A stretch of 64,000 bases of DNA from Algoriphagus aquimarinus. GTDB taxonomy: Bacteria; Bacteroidota; Bacteroidia; Cytophagales; Cyclobacteriaceae. How positions within the stretch are numbered: position 1 is the stretch's first letter; each line of letters opens with the position of its first letter. The notes under the pieces are model-generated. The model made no database searches. It was not told the origin of the DNA and saw only the letters and a program-made list of their open reading frames with translations. Both the position numbers and the translations under genes were made by a program. Positions 20,708 through 28,867 of this stretch are shown here, in pieces. Location of the stretch: contig NZ_VORW01000002.1 in NCBI RefSeq assembly GCF_007997215.1, positions 186,001-250,000 on the forward strand, written 5' to 3'.

Positions 20708-21412
20708 TTAGGGGGTGATTCCGTAGAGGTATTGGATCTGGTTGATTTCCTTTGTGTTTGCAGCCCGTTGCAGACTGAGCTGTCCGTTGCTGAGATTGAA
20801 AGCAATCAGATCCTGATAGTTTTGATCCACCCGGTTTGCGGTTTCATTGATCAGCGCCAATCGTTCCCCTTCACTCATCTGAAGGGTAAAGGATTTGACC
20901 AGGAGAGCCATCTGGTCCAGATTTTCCACCGTGGTTGCCAAAATGCCCCCATAGATCCTGGCCATGTATTCTTTTTCCGATATGGTAAAATGCCCGTCCT
21001 GCTGGATGACTGACCAGACTTTTTTGTATTCTGACACAATGCGGGCCTGCTTCTGGGAGATACCTTTGATCCTCTGAAATCCGGAAATGGCTGATTTGAC
21101 TGTCTGCAGCTCGTTGAAATATTTTCCGTACAGATCCCGCTGCTTTTCTGTCCAGTCGGCGATTTGTTCCAGCTTGAGTTTGGATAGCGTGTTTTCCAGA
21201 ACCTTTTGGGCATTCTGCATCCAGAGTACTTTGTTTTGCTCACGCTGGATCTTCAGATCCATGGCCACAATGACTTTTTTCACACCCGCTTTGATAATTT
21301 CAAGGATGGCCAAGGGGACGGCTGCTTCACTCTGCCTTGGGGATAGTGTAAGGAAGGTGCACAGCAGGGTCAGAATTAGGCTTCTATGGAGTATGTTTCT
21401 GTAGGTTTTCAT
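20708..21412 (-). CDS. TraI-like conjugation protein, copy 1
   Basis: A 234-residue exported protein. The N-terminal hydrophobic stretch (about 10-30) is a signal peptide, then KVIVAMDLKIQREQNKVLWM and a long helical segment (LYGKYFNELQTVKSAISGFQ), ending in LQMSEGERLALINETANRVD and QLSLQRA. Of the three tandem paralogues this one looks closest to the TraI (DUF4141) of Bacteroides-type elements. It follows the traG gene (21537-23996) after 124 bp, a longer gap than elsewhere in the tra operon. Confidence 0.72.
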   Translation of the reverse strand: MKTYRNILHRSLILTLLCTFLTLSPRQSEAAVPLAILEIIKAGVKKVIVAMDLKIQREQNKVLWMQNAQKVLENTLSKLKLEQIADWTEKQRDLYGKYFNELQTVKSAISGFQRIKGISQKQARIVSEYKKVWSVIQQDGHFTISEKEYMARIYGGILATTVENLDQMALLVKSFTLQMSEGERLALINETANRVDQNYQDLIAFNLSNGQLSLQRAANTKEINQIQYLYGITP

Positions 21413-21536
21413 GTGTTTATAAATTGATTTTGAAAGGCCACATAGCCTGTCCCGAACTCGATTAAGGAGAGTCTCGCATGGTGAATAATCATCTCTTTAT
21501 GTGTATTCGATATGCTCGATTTCATATGGGAATGGT

Positions 21537-23996
21537 TTAGGTATCAGATTCAGCACAAAGGGCTGCAATTCCCTTTTGGATGGATCCGAAGCGTTGCGCA
21601 TATTCCATGACCTTGATTTTCTCGGTTTCCTCGGTGGTATAGGCTAGGTATTCTTCTTTTGAGACCTCGGTTCGGTACACTTTGGAAAGGGTTCCTCCCA
21701 AGCTGATAAATACTTCCTTGTATTTTCGTTTGGGATCATTGGCCTTGTTGACAGAGAGGACCAATGCCCTTTCTTTGTCGGTCAGCCCCAGGAGTTGCTG
21801 GATCTGGTCGAACTTGTTCTGGTATTTGGATTGATCGAGCAGGATTTTGCAATCACTATTGTTGATAATTGCCTGTTTGACTACCGGTGAGCTGATGATA
21901 TCTTCCACTTCCTGGGTGACCACGATGGCTTCCCCATAGAACTTGCGGACAGTTTTGAACAGGTATTTGATGTATTCGGCCATACCTTCCTTGGCGATGG
22001 CTTTCCAAGCTTCTTCGATCAGGATCAGTTTGCGGATGCCTTTCAGCTTGCGCATTTTGTTGATAAAGACCTCCATGATAATGATGGTGACCACTGGGAA
22101 AAGGATGGGGTGGTCTTTGATGTTATCCAGCTCAAATACTATAAAGCGTTCCTGAAGTAAGTCTAGATTTTCAGAGGCATTGAGCAGATAGTCGAATTCT
22201 CCACCTTTATAATAGGGGCGCAGTACATACAGGAAATTGCCGATATCAAAGTCCTTCTCTTTTACCTTGTCGGACGAGAGTGTTTCCTGAAAATCTGATT
22301 GCAGGTATTCATAGAAGCTGTTGAAACTTGGAAACAGGGATTTATCTGAAGCCAGCTTTTCGTAATAGCCTTTTAAGGCATTGGAAAGGGCGACGTATTC
22401 ACTTCGCTTAAACGTCTCATTGTCTTTTTTCCAGAGGGCAAGCAGAAGGGTTTTGATGCTTTCTTTCTTTTCGGTGTCCAGTTGGTCTCCTTCGGCAATG
22501 AAGAATGGGTTGAAGCGGATAGGGTTCTTTTCATCATAGGTGAAATAGTATCCATTTACCATATCACATAGTCCTTTGTAAGAATGCCCCACATCCACTA
22601 AGACCACATGAGTGCCCTGCTCGTAATAACTTCGGATCAGGTGGTTGGTAAAAAAGGATTTTCCGGAACCACTTGGACCGAGGATGAATTTGTTGCGGTT
22701 GGTGCAGATTCCTCTTTTTACCGGTTCGTCGGAAAGATCCACATGGATAGGCCTCCCGGTCTGTCTGTCTCCCAAGCGGATACCAAATGGACTGATGGAA
22801 TTTTGATAGCCCGTTTCCAGATTGAGAAAACAGGACGCTTGCTCGACAAAAGTGTCAAAGCTGTCATTCATGGGGAAGTCGGCACAGTTTCCGGGAATCC
22901 CTGCCCAAAAGAGCTGTGGGGCTCCTACGGTTTCTTCTTTGACAGAGGCTTCCATCTGGGAAAAGGCGGAGCCTACCTGCTTTTTAATCTCTGAAAGTTG
23001 ATTTGGGTCTTCCGTCCAGGCCAGGATATTGAAATGGGCTTTGACCGGAATCCGTTGCTGGCCGATGGCTTCATTGAGAAAATCGTTGGTGGCATCCCGG
23101 GCAATGCAATTTTCTCTGCTGTAGTTGGCCAGAGACTGGAGCCGCAGCCGTTTGGACTCCAGTTCTTTGAGGGTTTGCTGCGTGTCACCGATAAAGAGGT
23201 ACTGGTTGTAGATATGGTTGCATGGGAGCAGCTGTCCTAGGGAGGAAGCAAAACCCACACTGAATTTTGTGGTGTCCGTGCTGTATTTATCGTAGTTGAT
23301 CCGGGAGCCACAGAGCAATGGGAGATCATCGGTTTCACTTATGCTGAAAATCCTGCAGGATTTATTCCCAACCTGTAGACTGGGTTTAAAAAGGATATCT
23401 GAAATCCAGACCGGTTTTTTATCGCCTGTCAGACCGCAGTATTTTTCCACAATCCCTACCTGGGTTTGATTGCTATATAGCCAATCCTCTTTCATTTTGC
23501 TTAGGCTGACAAATCCACTATCAGTTAGGATCCGCTCAAACTGTCCGCAGGCATCCAGGAAATCTGGAAGTATATGGGGCAAATTCAGCCCTTCAGGAAT
23601 AATATGGGAGCGGAGTAGAGTGGAGAACAGACTACTGGATGGTTTCCTGTTTTTGGGTTTTAGGGTAAGAAACAGGTAGCAGGAATGGTCGAGAAAGGGT
23701 CTTTCATGGAAAAAGCGCTCACTGCTTCTGTTTAGGAAACTAGGGTTGTCTTTGCTGAAATCTGCCTGATGGATGCTCTCTGTAAACCAGTCCTGCTTAT
23801 GAAGAATACTGTTTTGGGGCAGAGTTTTAATTGCTTTGATCCAGGCTTGATGAAATGCCTCATAATCCCGGTCGCTAAGTGTGAAGATTTCAGGAAGGAT
23901 GGCTTCGTAAGCTACCGTGATATCTCCCATTTTGGATAGGATACAGTCTTGCTCTATACTCAATATCGGAAAATGCTTTTCCAGTAATCGTTCCAT
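21537..23996 (-). CDS. traG: Conjugation ATPase TraG (VirB4-like)
   Basis: An 819-residue cytoplasmic ATPase that energises pilus assembly and transfer in Bacteroides-type conjugation systems. Walker A GPSGSGKS is at 440-447 (Lys446). The Walker B-like segment is LILIEEAWKAIAKEGM, followed by VVTQEVEDI. The N-terminal half carries the TraG-type region ending in PIHVDLSDEPVKRGI. Length and motif order match TraG of CTnDOT-like elements. The reading frame is intact, so the gene is not an obvious relic. It lies 51 bp after traF. It is not the coupling protein (which would be VirD4/MobC-type). Confidence 0.95.
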   Translation of the reverse strand: MERLLEKHFPILSIEQDCILSKMGDITVAYEAILPEIFTLSDRDYEAFHQAWIKAIKTLPQNSILHKQDWFTESIHQADFSKDNPSFLNRSSERFFHERPFLDHSCYLFLTLKPKNRKPSSSLFSTLLRSHIIPEGLNLPHILPDFLDACGQFERILTDSGFVSLSKMKEDWLYSNQTQVGIVEKYCGLTGDKKPVWISDILFKPSLQVGNKSCRIFSISETDDLPLLCGSRINYDKYSTDTTKFSVGFASSLGQLLPCNHIYNQYLFIGDTQQTLKELESKRLRLQSLANYSRENCIARDATNDFLNEAIGQQRIPVKAHFNILAWTEDPNQLSEIKKQVGSAFSQMEASVKEETVGAPQLFWAGIPGNCADFPMNDSFDTFVEQASCFLNLETGYQNSISPFGIRLGDRQTGRPIHVDLSDEPVKRGICTNRNKFILGPSGSGKSFFTNHLIRSYYEQGTHVVLVDVGHSYKGLCDMVNGYYFTYDEKNPIRFNPFFIAEGDQLDTEKKESIKTLLLALWKKDNETFKRSEYVALSNALKGYYEKLASDKSLFPSFNSFYEYLQSDFQETLSSDKVKEKDFDIGNFLYVLRPYYKGGEFDYLLNASENLDLLQERFIVFELDNIKDHPILFPVVTIIIMEVFINKMRKLKGIRKLILIEEAWKAIAKEGMAEYIKYLFKTVRKFYGEAIVVTQEVEDIISSPVVKQAIINNSDCKILLDQSKYQNKFDQIQQLLGLTDKERALVLSVNKANDPKRKYKEVFISLGGTLSKVYRTEVSKEEYLAYTTEETEKIKVMEYAQRFGSIQKGIAALCAESDT

Positions 23997-24047
23997 GGGA
24001 TTCAGTGTTTTGGAGATGAAGGATTGATTTAGTATTGGGATATAGGG

Positions 24048-24377
24048 TTATTTACTTGTGGTTTTCACCTTGCGGAAAACCCCTCTGGATTTGAGACGGA
24101 TCGCATGGGGAACCTGGCGATAGGCAAGTTTTTTGCCTAGTCCATGTTCCCCATAGGTTTTGCTGAACCGGTAGACCTGGATGACCAGAATGGTTCCTGA
24201 AATCACTACAATTGCAAGGCACACAAATGGATTTATTCCCAGAAAATATAGGATGGCAAAAAGGATAAGTAGTGCCAGCACACCGGCGCCGAGGTACCAG
24301 ATGTACTGGGCTTTTAATCCCTTGAATTCTATGGGTTTGTTGATCCCTTTGTTGATTTTATAGATGCTGTTGGCCAT
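24048..24377 (-). CDS. traF: Conjugative transposon protein TraF (DUF4133)
   Basis: A 109-residue membrane protein with two close hydrophobic helices (about 30-45 and 50-66), flanked by the family's GLKAQYIWYLGAG and FSKTYGEHGLGKKLA motifs. The DUF4133/TraF family is VirB3-like and always next to the TraG ATPase, as here. The 28-bp gap to traE and 51-bp gap to traG suggest one transcript. Confidence 0.9.
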   Translation of the reverse strand: MANSIYKINKGINKPIEFKGLKAQYIWYLGAGVLALLILFAILYFLGINPFVCLAIVVISGTILVIQVYRFSKTYGEHGLGKKLAYRQVPHAIRLKSRGVFRKVKTTSK

Positions 24378-24405
24378 GGCTTTGGAGATTTGGATAGGTG
24401 GTTGC

Positions 24406-24732
24406 TTAGACTCCGAAGAAGGATTGGATGACTGTGGCTACTACCACAAGAAACACACAGCTGCCGAACCAGGCTGCGGCAACTTTTCCGGTGTCGGGAT
24501 CACCTGCATTCCATTTTTGATAGACTTTCACTGCCCCGATCAGACCGAGAATGGCTCCGATGGCATACATCAGACTGGTGCCTGCGGCAAAGTAACTTCT
24601 GACCTGACGGTCTGCTTCGGCTATTCCTGCCAGGCCATCCTGGGCCTGTGCTGTGATGGAAATTAATGAGAGCAGGAAAGCACCTAAGAAGAGTTTTTGG
24701 TTTGTGGATTTGATTAGGATTGGCTTTTTCAT
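24406..24732 (-). CDS. traE: Conjugative transposon protein TraE (DUF4134, pilin-like)
   Basis: A 108-residue protein with a cleavable-looking N-terminal signal (about 1-30) and two membrane helices with a short loop, the VirB2-pilin plan of DUF4134. Motifs include VRSYFAAGTSLMYAIGAILGLIG and NAGDPDTGKVAAAWFGSCVFL. It is followed by traF. In CTnDOT-like systems this pair precedes traG. Confidence 0.9.
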   Translation of the reverse strand: MKKPILIKSTNQKLFLGAFLLSLISITAQAQDGLAGIAEADRQVRSYFAAGTSLMYAIGAILGLIGAVKVYQKWNAGDPDTGKVAAAWFGSCVFLVVVATVIQSFFGV

Positions 24733-24795
24733 AGGGAGGGATTTTAGAAGTTTTGGTATGTTTTTATTGGAGTTTAGGGAGTAAGGTTAATTGGA

Positions 24796-25230
24796 TTATT
24801 CTGTCCAGAGAGTTTCCAGCTCAGATTCGCTGATATCGTGGCGGGTTACTTTGGGTATGTTCTCTGAGAGGTAGTTACCAATGGCAACCCGGTAGGCGGG
24901 ATCCCGAAGCCCGGGGTGGCTGGACAAAACCTGGCTTAGCTGCTCAAGCATAAGATTCTTGTCTGTTATATTTCCCGCTCTTCCGAGTGTGCCTTGGAGT
25001 TCCGCAACCGTGACCTCCAGTTCTTCAAACAGATCAGTTTTGGTTGGGTCAGTCCTACTCTGATGCCGTTCCTTTTCCTGCTGACCGGAAGGATTGAACT
25101 GCATTGATTTTCCAGAAATCAGACTGCGGAGTTCTTTGGGGTAGTATAGTCCGATGATGATGAGGTAATAGGTTGTGATGCCTATTGCCAAAGTGATGAA
25201 GTAGTTGTTCCAGGTAATTGCTTCCAACAT
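24796..25230 (-). CDS. Hypothetical membrane protein, first gene of tra operon
   Basis: A 144-residue protein with one N-terminal membrane helix (about 10-30, NYFITLAIGITTYYLIIIGLYY) and a cytoplasmic-type tail of about 110 residues with two helical segments (LFEELEVTVAELQGTLG, then LMLEQLSQVLSSHPG). Its place immediately before traE is where traD and other small genes lie in Bacteroides elements, but I do not recognise it by sequence. Possible coiled-coil linker protein of the transfer apparatus. There is a 12-bp perfect palindrome (25316-25327) about 86 bp upstream. Confidence 0.55.
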   Translation of the reverse strand: MLEAITWNNYFITLAIGITTYYLIIIGLYYPKELRSLISGKSMQFNPSGQQEKERHQSRTDPTKTDLFEELEVTVAELQGTLGRAGNITDKNLMLEQLSQVLSSHPGLRDPAYRVAIGNYLSENIPKVTRHDISESELETLWTE

Positions 25231-25549
25231 GGGATTTCTGTTTTGTTGATGCGGGTTTGTTTTCCGCTGACAGAAGCAAATTTGTGTGTTGTAAATCCCT
25301 GTATTTTACACCGTTGTGGTAGCTACCAAAAAAAGTTATGAACTTATTTATAGAGAATAAGAAAGGGTAGATGCATTCATTGACCTGTAGAGATTGGTCA
25401 GGGGAATATGGGTTATGTTTTGGAGGATTAGTTTTTTCATATGATAAGGCTACCGTTGGTTTTTCTCAAATTGTGGATAGAATCTTTTGTCTAGTAATAC
25501 TTCAGGTTAAATTTAACTTATAATTAGAATTCAAATGAAACAGGCCTAA
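25231..25549. promoter_or_regulatory. Divergent intergenic region upstream of the tra operon
   Basis: No gene was found in these 319 bases. A perfect palindrome TGGTAGCTACCA at 25316-25327 is the only clear repeat and could be an operator for the tra operon. No certain promoter could be named. Confidence 0.3.
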
Positions 25550-25555
25550 TTGAGC

Positions 25556-25860
25556 ATGAACAAAGAAATCCGTATACGCTGCTGGTTTGAGATTGACGGG
25601 ATAAAATTTTTCAGTCCCGGTCCGGCCAGACTTTTGGAGCTGATTCAAAGTAAGGGATCTCTTTCAGGGGCAGCAAAAAAGATGGGCATGTCTTATAAAA
25701 AGGTCTGGGATTTAGTGACGGATCTCAATACCAGAGGGCAAGCCCCTCATGTTGTCTCCCATAAAGGAGAAGGAAGGGAGGAGAAGCGGAGTTGACAGCC
25801 AAGAGAGAAGAGATTGTAAAAAGATTCCGGGAGTTGAACAATAAGCTGATTGATTTATAA
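25556..25860 (+). pseudogene. ModE-like molybdate regulator (N-terminal HTH domain), frameshifted
   Basis: The frame from ATG 25556 encodes the ModE N-terminal winged helix: RIRCWFEIDGIKFFSPGPARLLELI, then GSLSGAAKKMGMSYKKVWDLV. It stops at TGA 25794. In the next frame the sequence continues as GGEAELTAKREEIVKRFREL and NNKLIDL to TAA 25858-25860, which is the usual end of the domain (family pattern GGGAxLT). A one-base insertion or deletion near 25775-25782, within a purine-rich run, would restore one ~100-residue protein. It is therefore a recent frameshift, a sequencing error or a programmed shift. The stand-alone HTH type without a molybdate-binding domain is common. Its neighbours are Mo-hydroxylase genes. 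Confidence 0.7.
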
Positions 25861-25981
25861 GATTCAGAAAGGGATCTTTTATACATCGATAAGAATAAAA
25901 ATTACCGAAATGTATTGTTTTGCTCCGGTTTTATATCCTAAGTGGAACCCTAAACGAATATGCTTTTTTCTTAAAGAGAGA

Positions 25982-26008
25982 ATGGTTCTCCCTGGATAGG
26001 AGAACCAT
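25982..26008. terminator. Hairpin terminator after iorB
   Basis: A perfect 10-bp stem (25982-25991 with 25999-26008) and 7-base loop lie between the modE remnant and the 3' end of iorB. It would serve both convergent transcripts. The T-rich tracts on either side are short. Confidence 0.6.
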
Positions 26009-26031
26009 GTTCGTTATTTTAAACCAACAGA

Positions 26032-28302
26032 TTACATTCTCAGATTTTCCATCTGCATAATCTGTGGCTGGAAAGGCTGATCATACAAACGCTTGCCGGT
26101 TGCTTTGTAGAGTGAATTGCCCAAAGCAGCGAATACAGGAGGGAAGAGCGGTTCTCCCAATCCAGTTGGATCTTCAGTACTTTCAACGAAATGAACCTCG
26201 ATTTTCTTTGGAGCTTCGCTGTGGCGGATCATGCGGTATTTATCGAAATTTGTCTTGGTAGGAACTCCGTTTTCGAATGCCATTTCCCCATAGAATGCAT
26301 TGCCGATTCCATCGACAATCGCGCCTTCGCCCATATTTGCTGCTGCATCAGGATTGACGACTATACCGCAATCAACTGCCGCAAATACATTTTCTACCAC
26401 AGGCTGATTGTCTTTTATACTTACATCAATGACTTCAGCTACATAAGAATTATGACAGAAGTAAGCAGAAACTCCGCGAGATATTCCATTCGGCACGGAA
26501 GACCAGTTTGATTTTTCCCTGACCAGTTCCAGTACTCCGGCATACCGCTTAGGATCATAATCATTTCTTTCCCCTACAGGGTTGGTCTCTGCTCTTTTAA
26601 GCAATTCCAGACGGAATTCGATCGGATCTTTTCCCATTTCTTCGGCCAATTCATCCAGAAAGCTCTGTTCCGCTCCTGCGATAAAGTTTGATCTGGGTGC
26701 ACGGAAAGCCCCGATTGTAATGTTGGACTCGATCTGCCAGCCTTCAGCCAGATAATTGTCAATTGCTCCTGCAGGAAATCTATTGGCATGAAGGGGAGAT
26801 TCGGGAATTCCCCCTGCTTTTATATGAAGAGCAAGTAGGTTATTGTTTTCATCCAAAGCAGCTCTGTAAGTGGCAGAATAAGTAGGTCTATACACCCCTG
26901 CACTCATATCATCTTCCCGGCTATACACCATTTTCACAGGAGCCTGGATTTTTTGGGAGATCAAGGCTGCCTCTACCAAATGATGGCTATAGGCTCTTCG
27001 ACCAAAACCACCTCCCATTCTGGCAAGGTTGATCTGAATATTTTCTTTAGGGAGGCCCAGGCTACTGGAAAGGGCATTCATAATGGATTCCGGAGCTTGG
27101 GTTGGGCCATAGATTACTGCCTTGTCACCTTTTACATCTGCAAAAGCGTTCATAGGCTCCATGGTATTATGTGCCAAGAAAGGAGCAGTATAAGTTCTCT
27201 CGAGGACTCGGGCAGCTTTTTTAAAAGCTCCCTCAGGATCCCCGTCTTTTCTTTGAACATTTCCCGGTTTGGTGATATACTCAGCCATCTTTTCTTTATG
27301 TGCAGCAGAGTTTTCCAAGCCTCCAGGGACTTTAATGTCCATATTTTGACCTCCTCTACCCGCCATAGGGAAAGTGGAGTCAGGAGCTTTCTCCCATTCT
27401 ACATTCAGTTTTTTCTTTGCCTGCATCACTTCCCATGTGCTATTGCCAACGATGGCGATTATCTCCGGGAATGTCGTTGTGTCAAAGAAGTTTCGTCCAT
27501 AATCATCCTTGAAAACTTTCACTTCAAAGGCATCCTGAATTCCCGGCAGGGAAGTGACTGAGCTTTTGTCAAATGATTTCAGCTTCATACCGAATGCCGG
27601 AGGATGGACGATGGCAGCATATTTCATCCCTTCCACTTTATGGTCTAATGCAAAAAGAGGTTTTCCTGTCACAATTTTGGCTCCATCCACGTTCTTTTTG
27701 GAATTACCGATGATCTTGAAATCTGCATTTTCCTTCAGTTTCACTGCCTCGGGATCCGGAGCTTCAAGGGTTCCTGCCAGCGATGCCAGTTCACCATAAC
27801 CGGCTTTTTTACCAGAACTTTTATGTTCTAGCATTCCTGTACTGGTGGTGATTTCCCCTGCAGGTACATTCCAGGTCTGCGCAGCAGCATTTATGAGCAT
27901 ATATCTGGCTGTAGCACCAGCTGTTCGAAGCGGTTTCCAACTTGAACGCACACTATTGCTTCCCCCAGTAAACTGTCTTTCAAATCGTTCCGGATAGAAG
28001 TCTGCTTGCTCTACAAAGACGTTTTTCCAATCCACATCCAACTCATCAGCAAGGATCATTGGCAAGGAAGTTTTGACGTTTTGGCCAAACTCAGGATTCG
28101 GGTTGAAAAGTGTTACGGCTCCATTTTCACCGATTTTGATATAACTGTTTATTGTAAACCACTCATCAGGCATGGTCAGTACTTCTTCAGCGGTGGGTTT
28201 ACATCCAGCCAGCCAGCTAAAGCTTAGCATCATTCCTCCTCCTGCCAGTGTAGAGACTTTCAGGAAAGATCTTCTGTTTAATTTTTTATCAATTAATGTC
28301 AT
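26032..28302 (-). CDS. iorB: Molybdenum hydroxylase large subunit (IorB-type), copy 1
   Basis: A 756-residue molybdopterin-binding subunit of the isoquinoline 1-oxidoreductase/aldehyde oxidase family. A twin-arginine signal (NRRSFLKVSTLAGGG) is at the N-terminus, indicating export of the folded cofactor-loaded enzyme. Family blocks are RMGGGFGRRAYSHHL, GAFRAPRSNF (cofactor binding), AVDCGIVVNPD and GLGEPLFPPVFAALGNSLYKATG with the catalytic Glu. The stop of iorA and the start of this gene are 12 bp apart. The real substrate (an N-heterocycle or an aldehyde) cannot be derived. The protein is parallel to the 749-residue copy 28868-31117. Confidence 0.93.
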   Translation of the reverse strand: MTLIDKKLNRRSFLKVSTLAGGGMMLSFSWLAGCKPTAEEVLTMPDEWFTINSYIKIGENGAVTLFNPNPEFGQNVKTSLPMILADELDVDWKNVFVEQADFYPERFERQFTGGSNSVRSSWKPLRTAGATARYMLINAAAQTWNVPAGEITTSTGMLEHKSSGKKAGYGELASLAGTLEAPDPEAVKLKENADFKIIGNSKKNVDGAKIVTGKPLFALDHKVEGMKYAAIVHPPAFGMKLKSFDKSSVTSLPGIQDAFEVKVFKDDYGRNFFDTTTFPEIIAIVGNSTWEVMQAKKKLNVEWEKAPDSTFPMAGRGGQNMDIKVPGGLENSAAHKEKMAEYITKPGNVQRKDGDPEGAFKKAARVLERTYTAPFLAHNTMEPMNAFADVKGDKAVIYGPTQAPESIMNALSSSLGLPKENIQINLARMGGGFGRRAYSHHLVEAALISQKIQAPVKMVYSREDDMSAGVYRPTYSATYRAALDENNNLLALHIKAGGIPESPLHANRFPAGAIDNYLAEGWQIESNITIGAFRAPRSNFIAGAEQSFLDELAEEMGKDPIEFRLELLKRAETNPVGERNDYDPKRYAGVLELVREKSNWSSVPNGISRGVSAYFCHNSYVAEVIDVSIKDNQPVVENVFAAVDCGIVVNPDAAANMGEGAIVDGIGNAFYGEMAFENGVPTKTNFDKYRMIRHSEAPKKIEVHFVESTEDPTGLGEPLFPPVFAALGNSLYKATGKRLYDQPFQPQIMQMENLRM

Positions 28303-28314
28303 GATTTGCGCGGA

Positions 28315-28773
28315 TTAGAGTGATTTAGAAGCAGTTTTTATGGCTGCTTTGATTCGGGTATAGGTACCGCAGCGACAGATGTTCCCGTTCATTGCATAGG
28401 ATATTTCTTCATCTGTAGGATTGGGATTTTCAGCTAAAAGTGAAGCGGCAGTCATTATCTGCCCGGATTGGCAATAGCCGCATTGGGGTACATCATGTTC
28501 CAGCCAGGCTTTTTGCACTGGATGATCGCCTTTTTCGGACAAGCCTTCTATGGTAACCACTTTTTTGTCTTCAATCACACTAACAGGGTAGGAGCAGGAT
28601 CTTACCGCCTCGCCGTCTATGTGAACGGTACATGCACCACACTGGGCGATGCCGCAACCGAATTTGGTGCCGACCAAATCAAGATGATCTCTCAATACCC
28701 ATAACAGAGGGGTGTTGGGATCGACATCTACATTCATTAATTTTCCGTTGATGCTTAAATTATACTGTGCCAT
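28315..28773 (-). CDS. iorA: 2Fe-2S subunit of molybdenum hydroxylase (IorA-type)
   Basis: A 152-residue protein with two [2Fe-2S] domains: the plant-type one (Cys40, Cys45, Cys48, Cys60) and the helical one (Cys98, Cys101, Cys133, Cys135, in QCGYCQSGQ and [11 protein letters not shown]). No signal peptide; it would be carried through the Tat pathway with the large subunit. It carries electrons from the Mo centre. It is the only small subunit in the window, for two large-subunit genes, and lies in the middle (95 bp after copy 2, 12 bp before copy 1). Confidence 0.95.
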   Translation of the reverse strand: MAQYNLSINGKLMNVDVDPNTPLLWVLRDHLDLVGTKFGCGIAQCGACTVHIDGEAVRSCSYPVSVIEDKKVVTIEGLSEKGDHPVQKAWLEHDVPQCGYCQSGQIMTAASLLAENPNPTDEEISYAMNGNICRCGTYTRIKAAIKTASKSL

Positions 28774-28867
28774 AAGTGTTGTATTTATCTCTAAATTAAT
28801 TATTTACAAGGAGTGTTGCTTACGAAATTCAAACGAAGCGTATTTTCTGCCATCGAATTATTACTAT

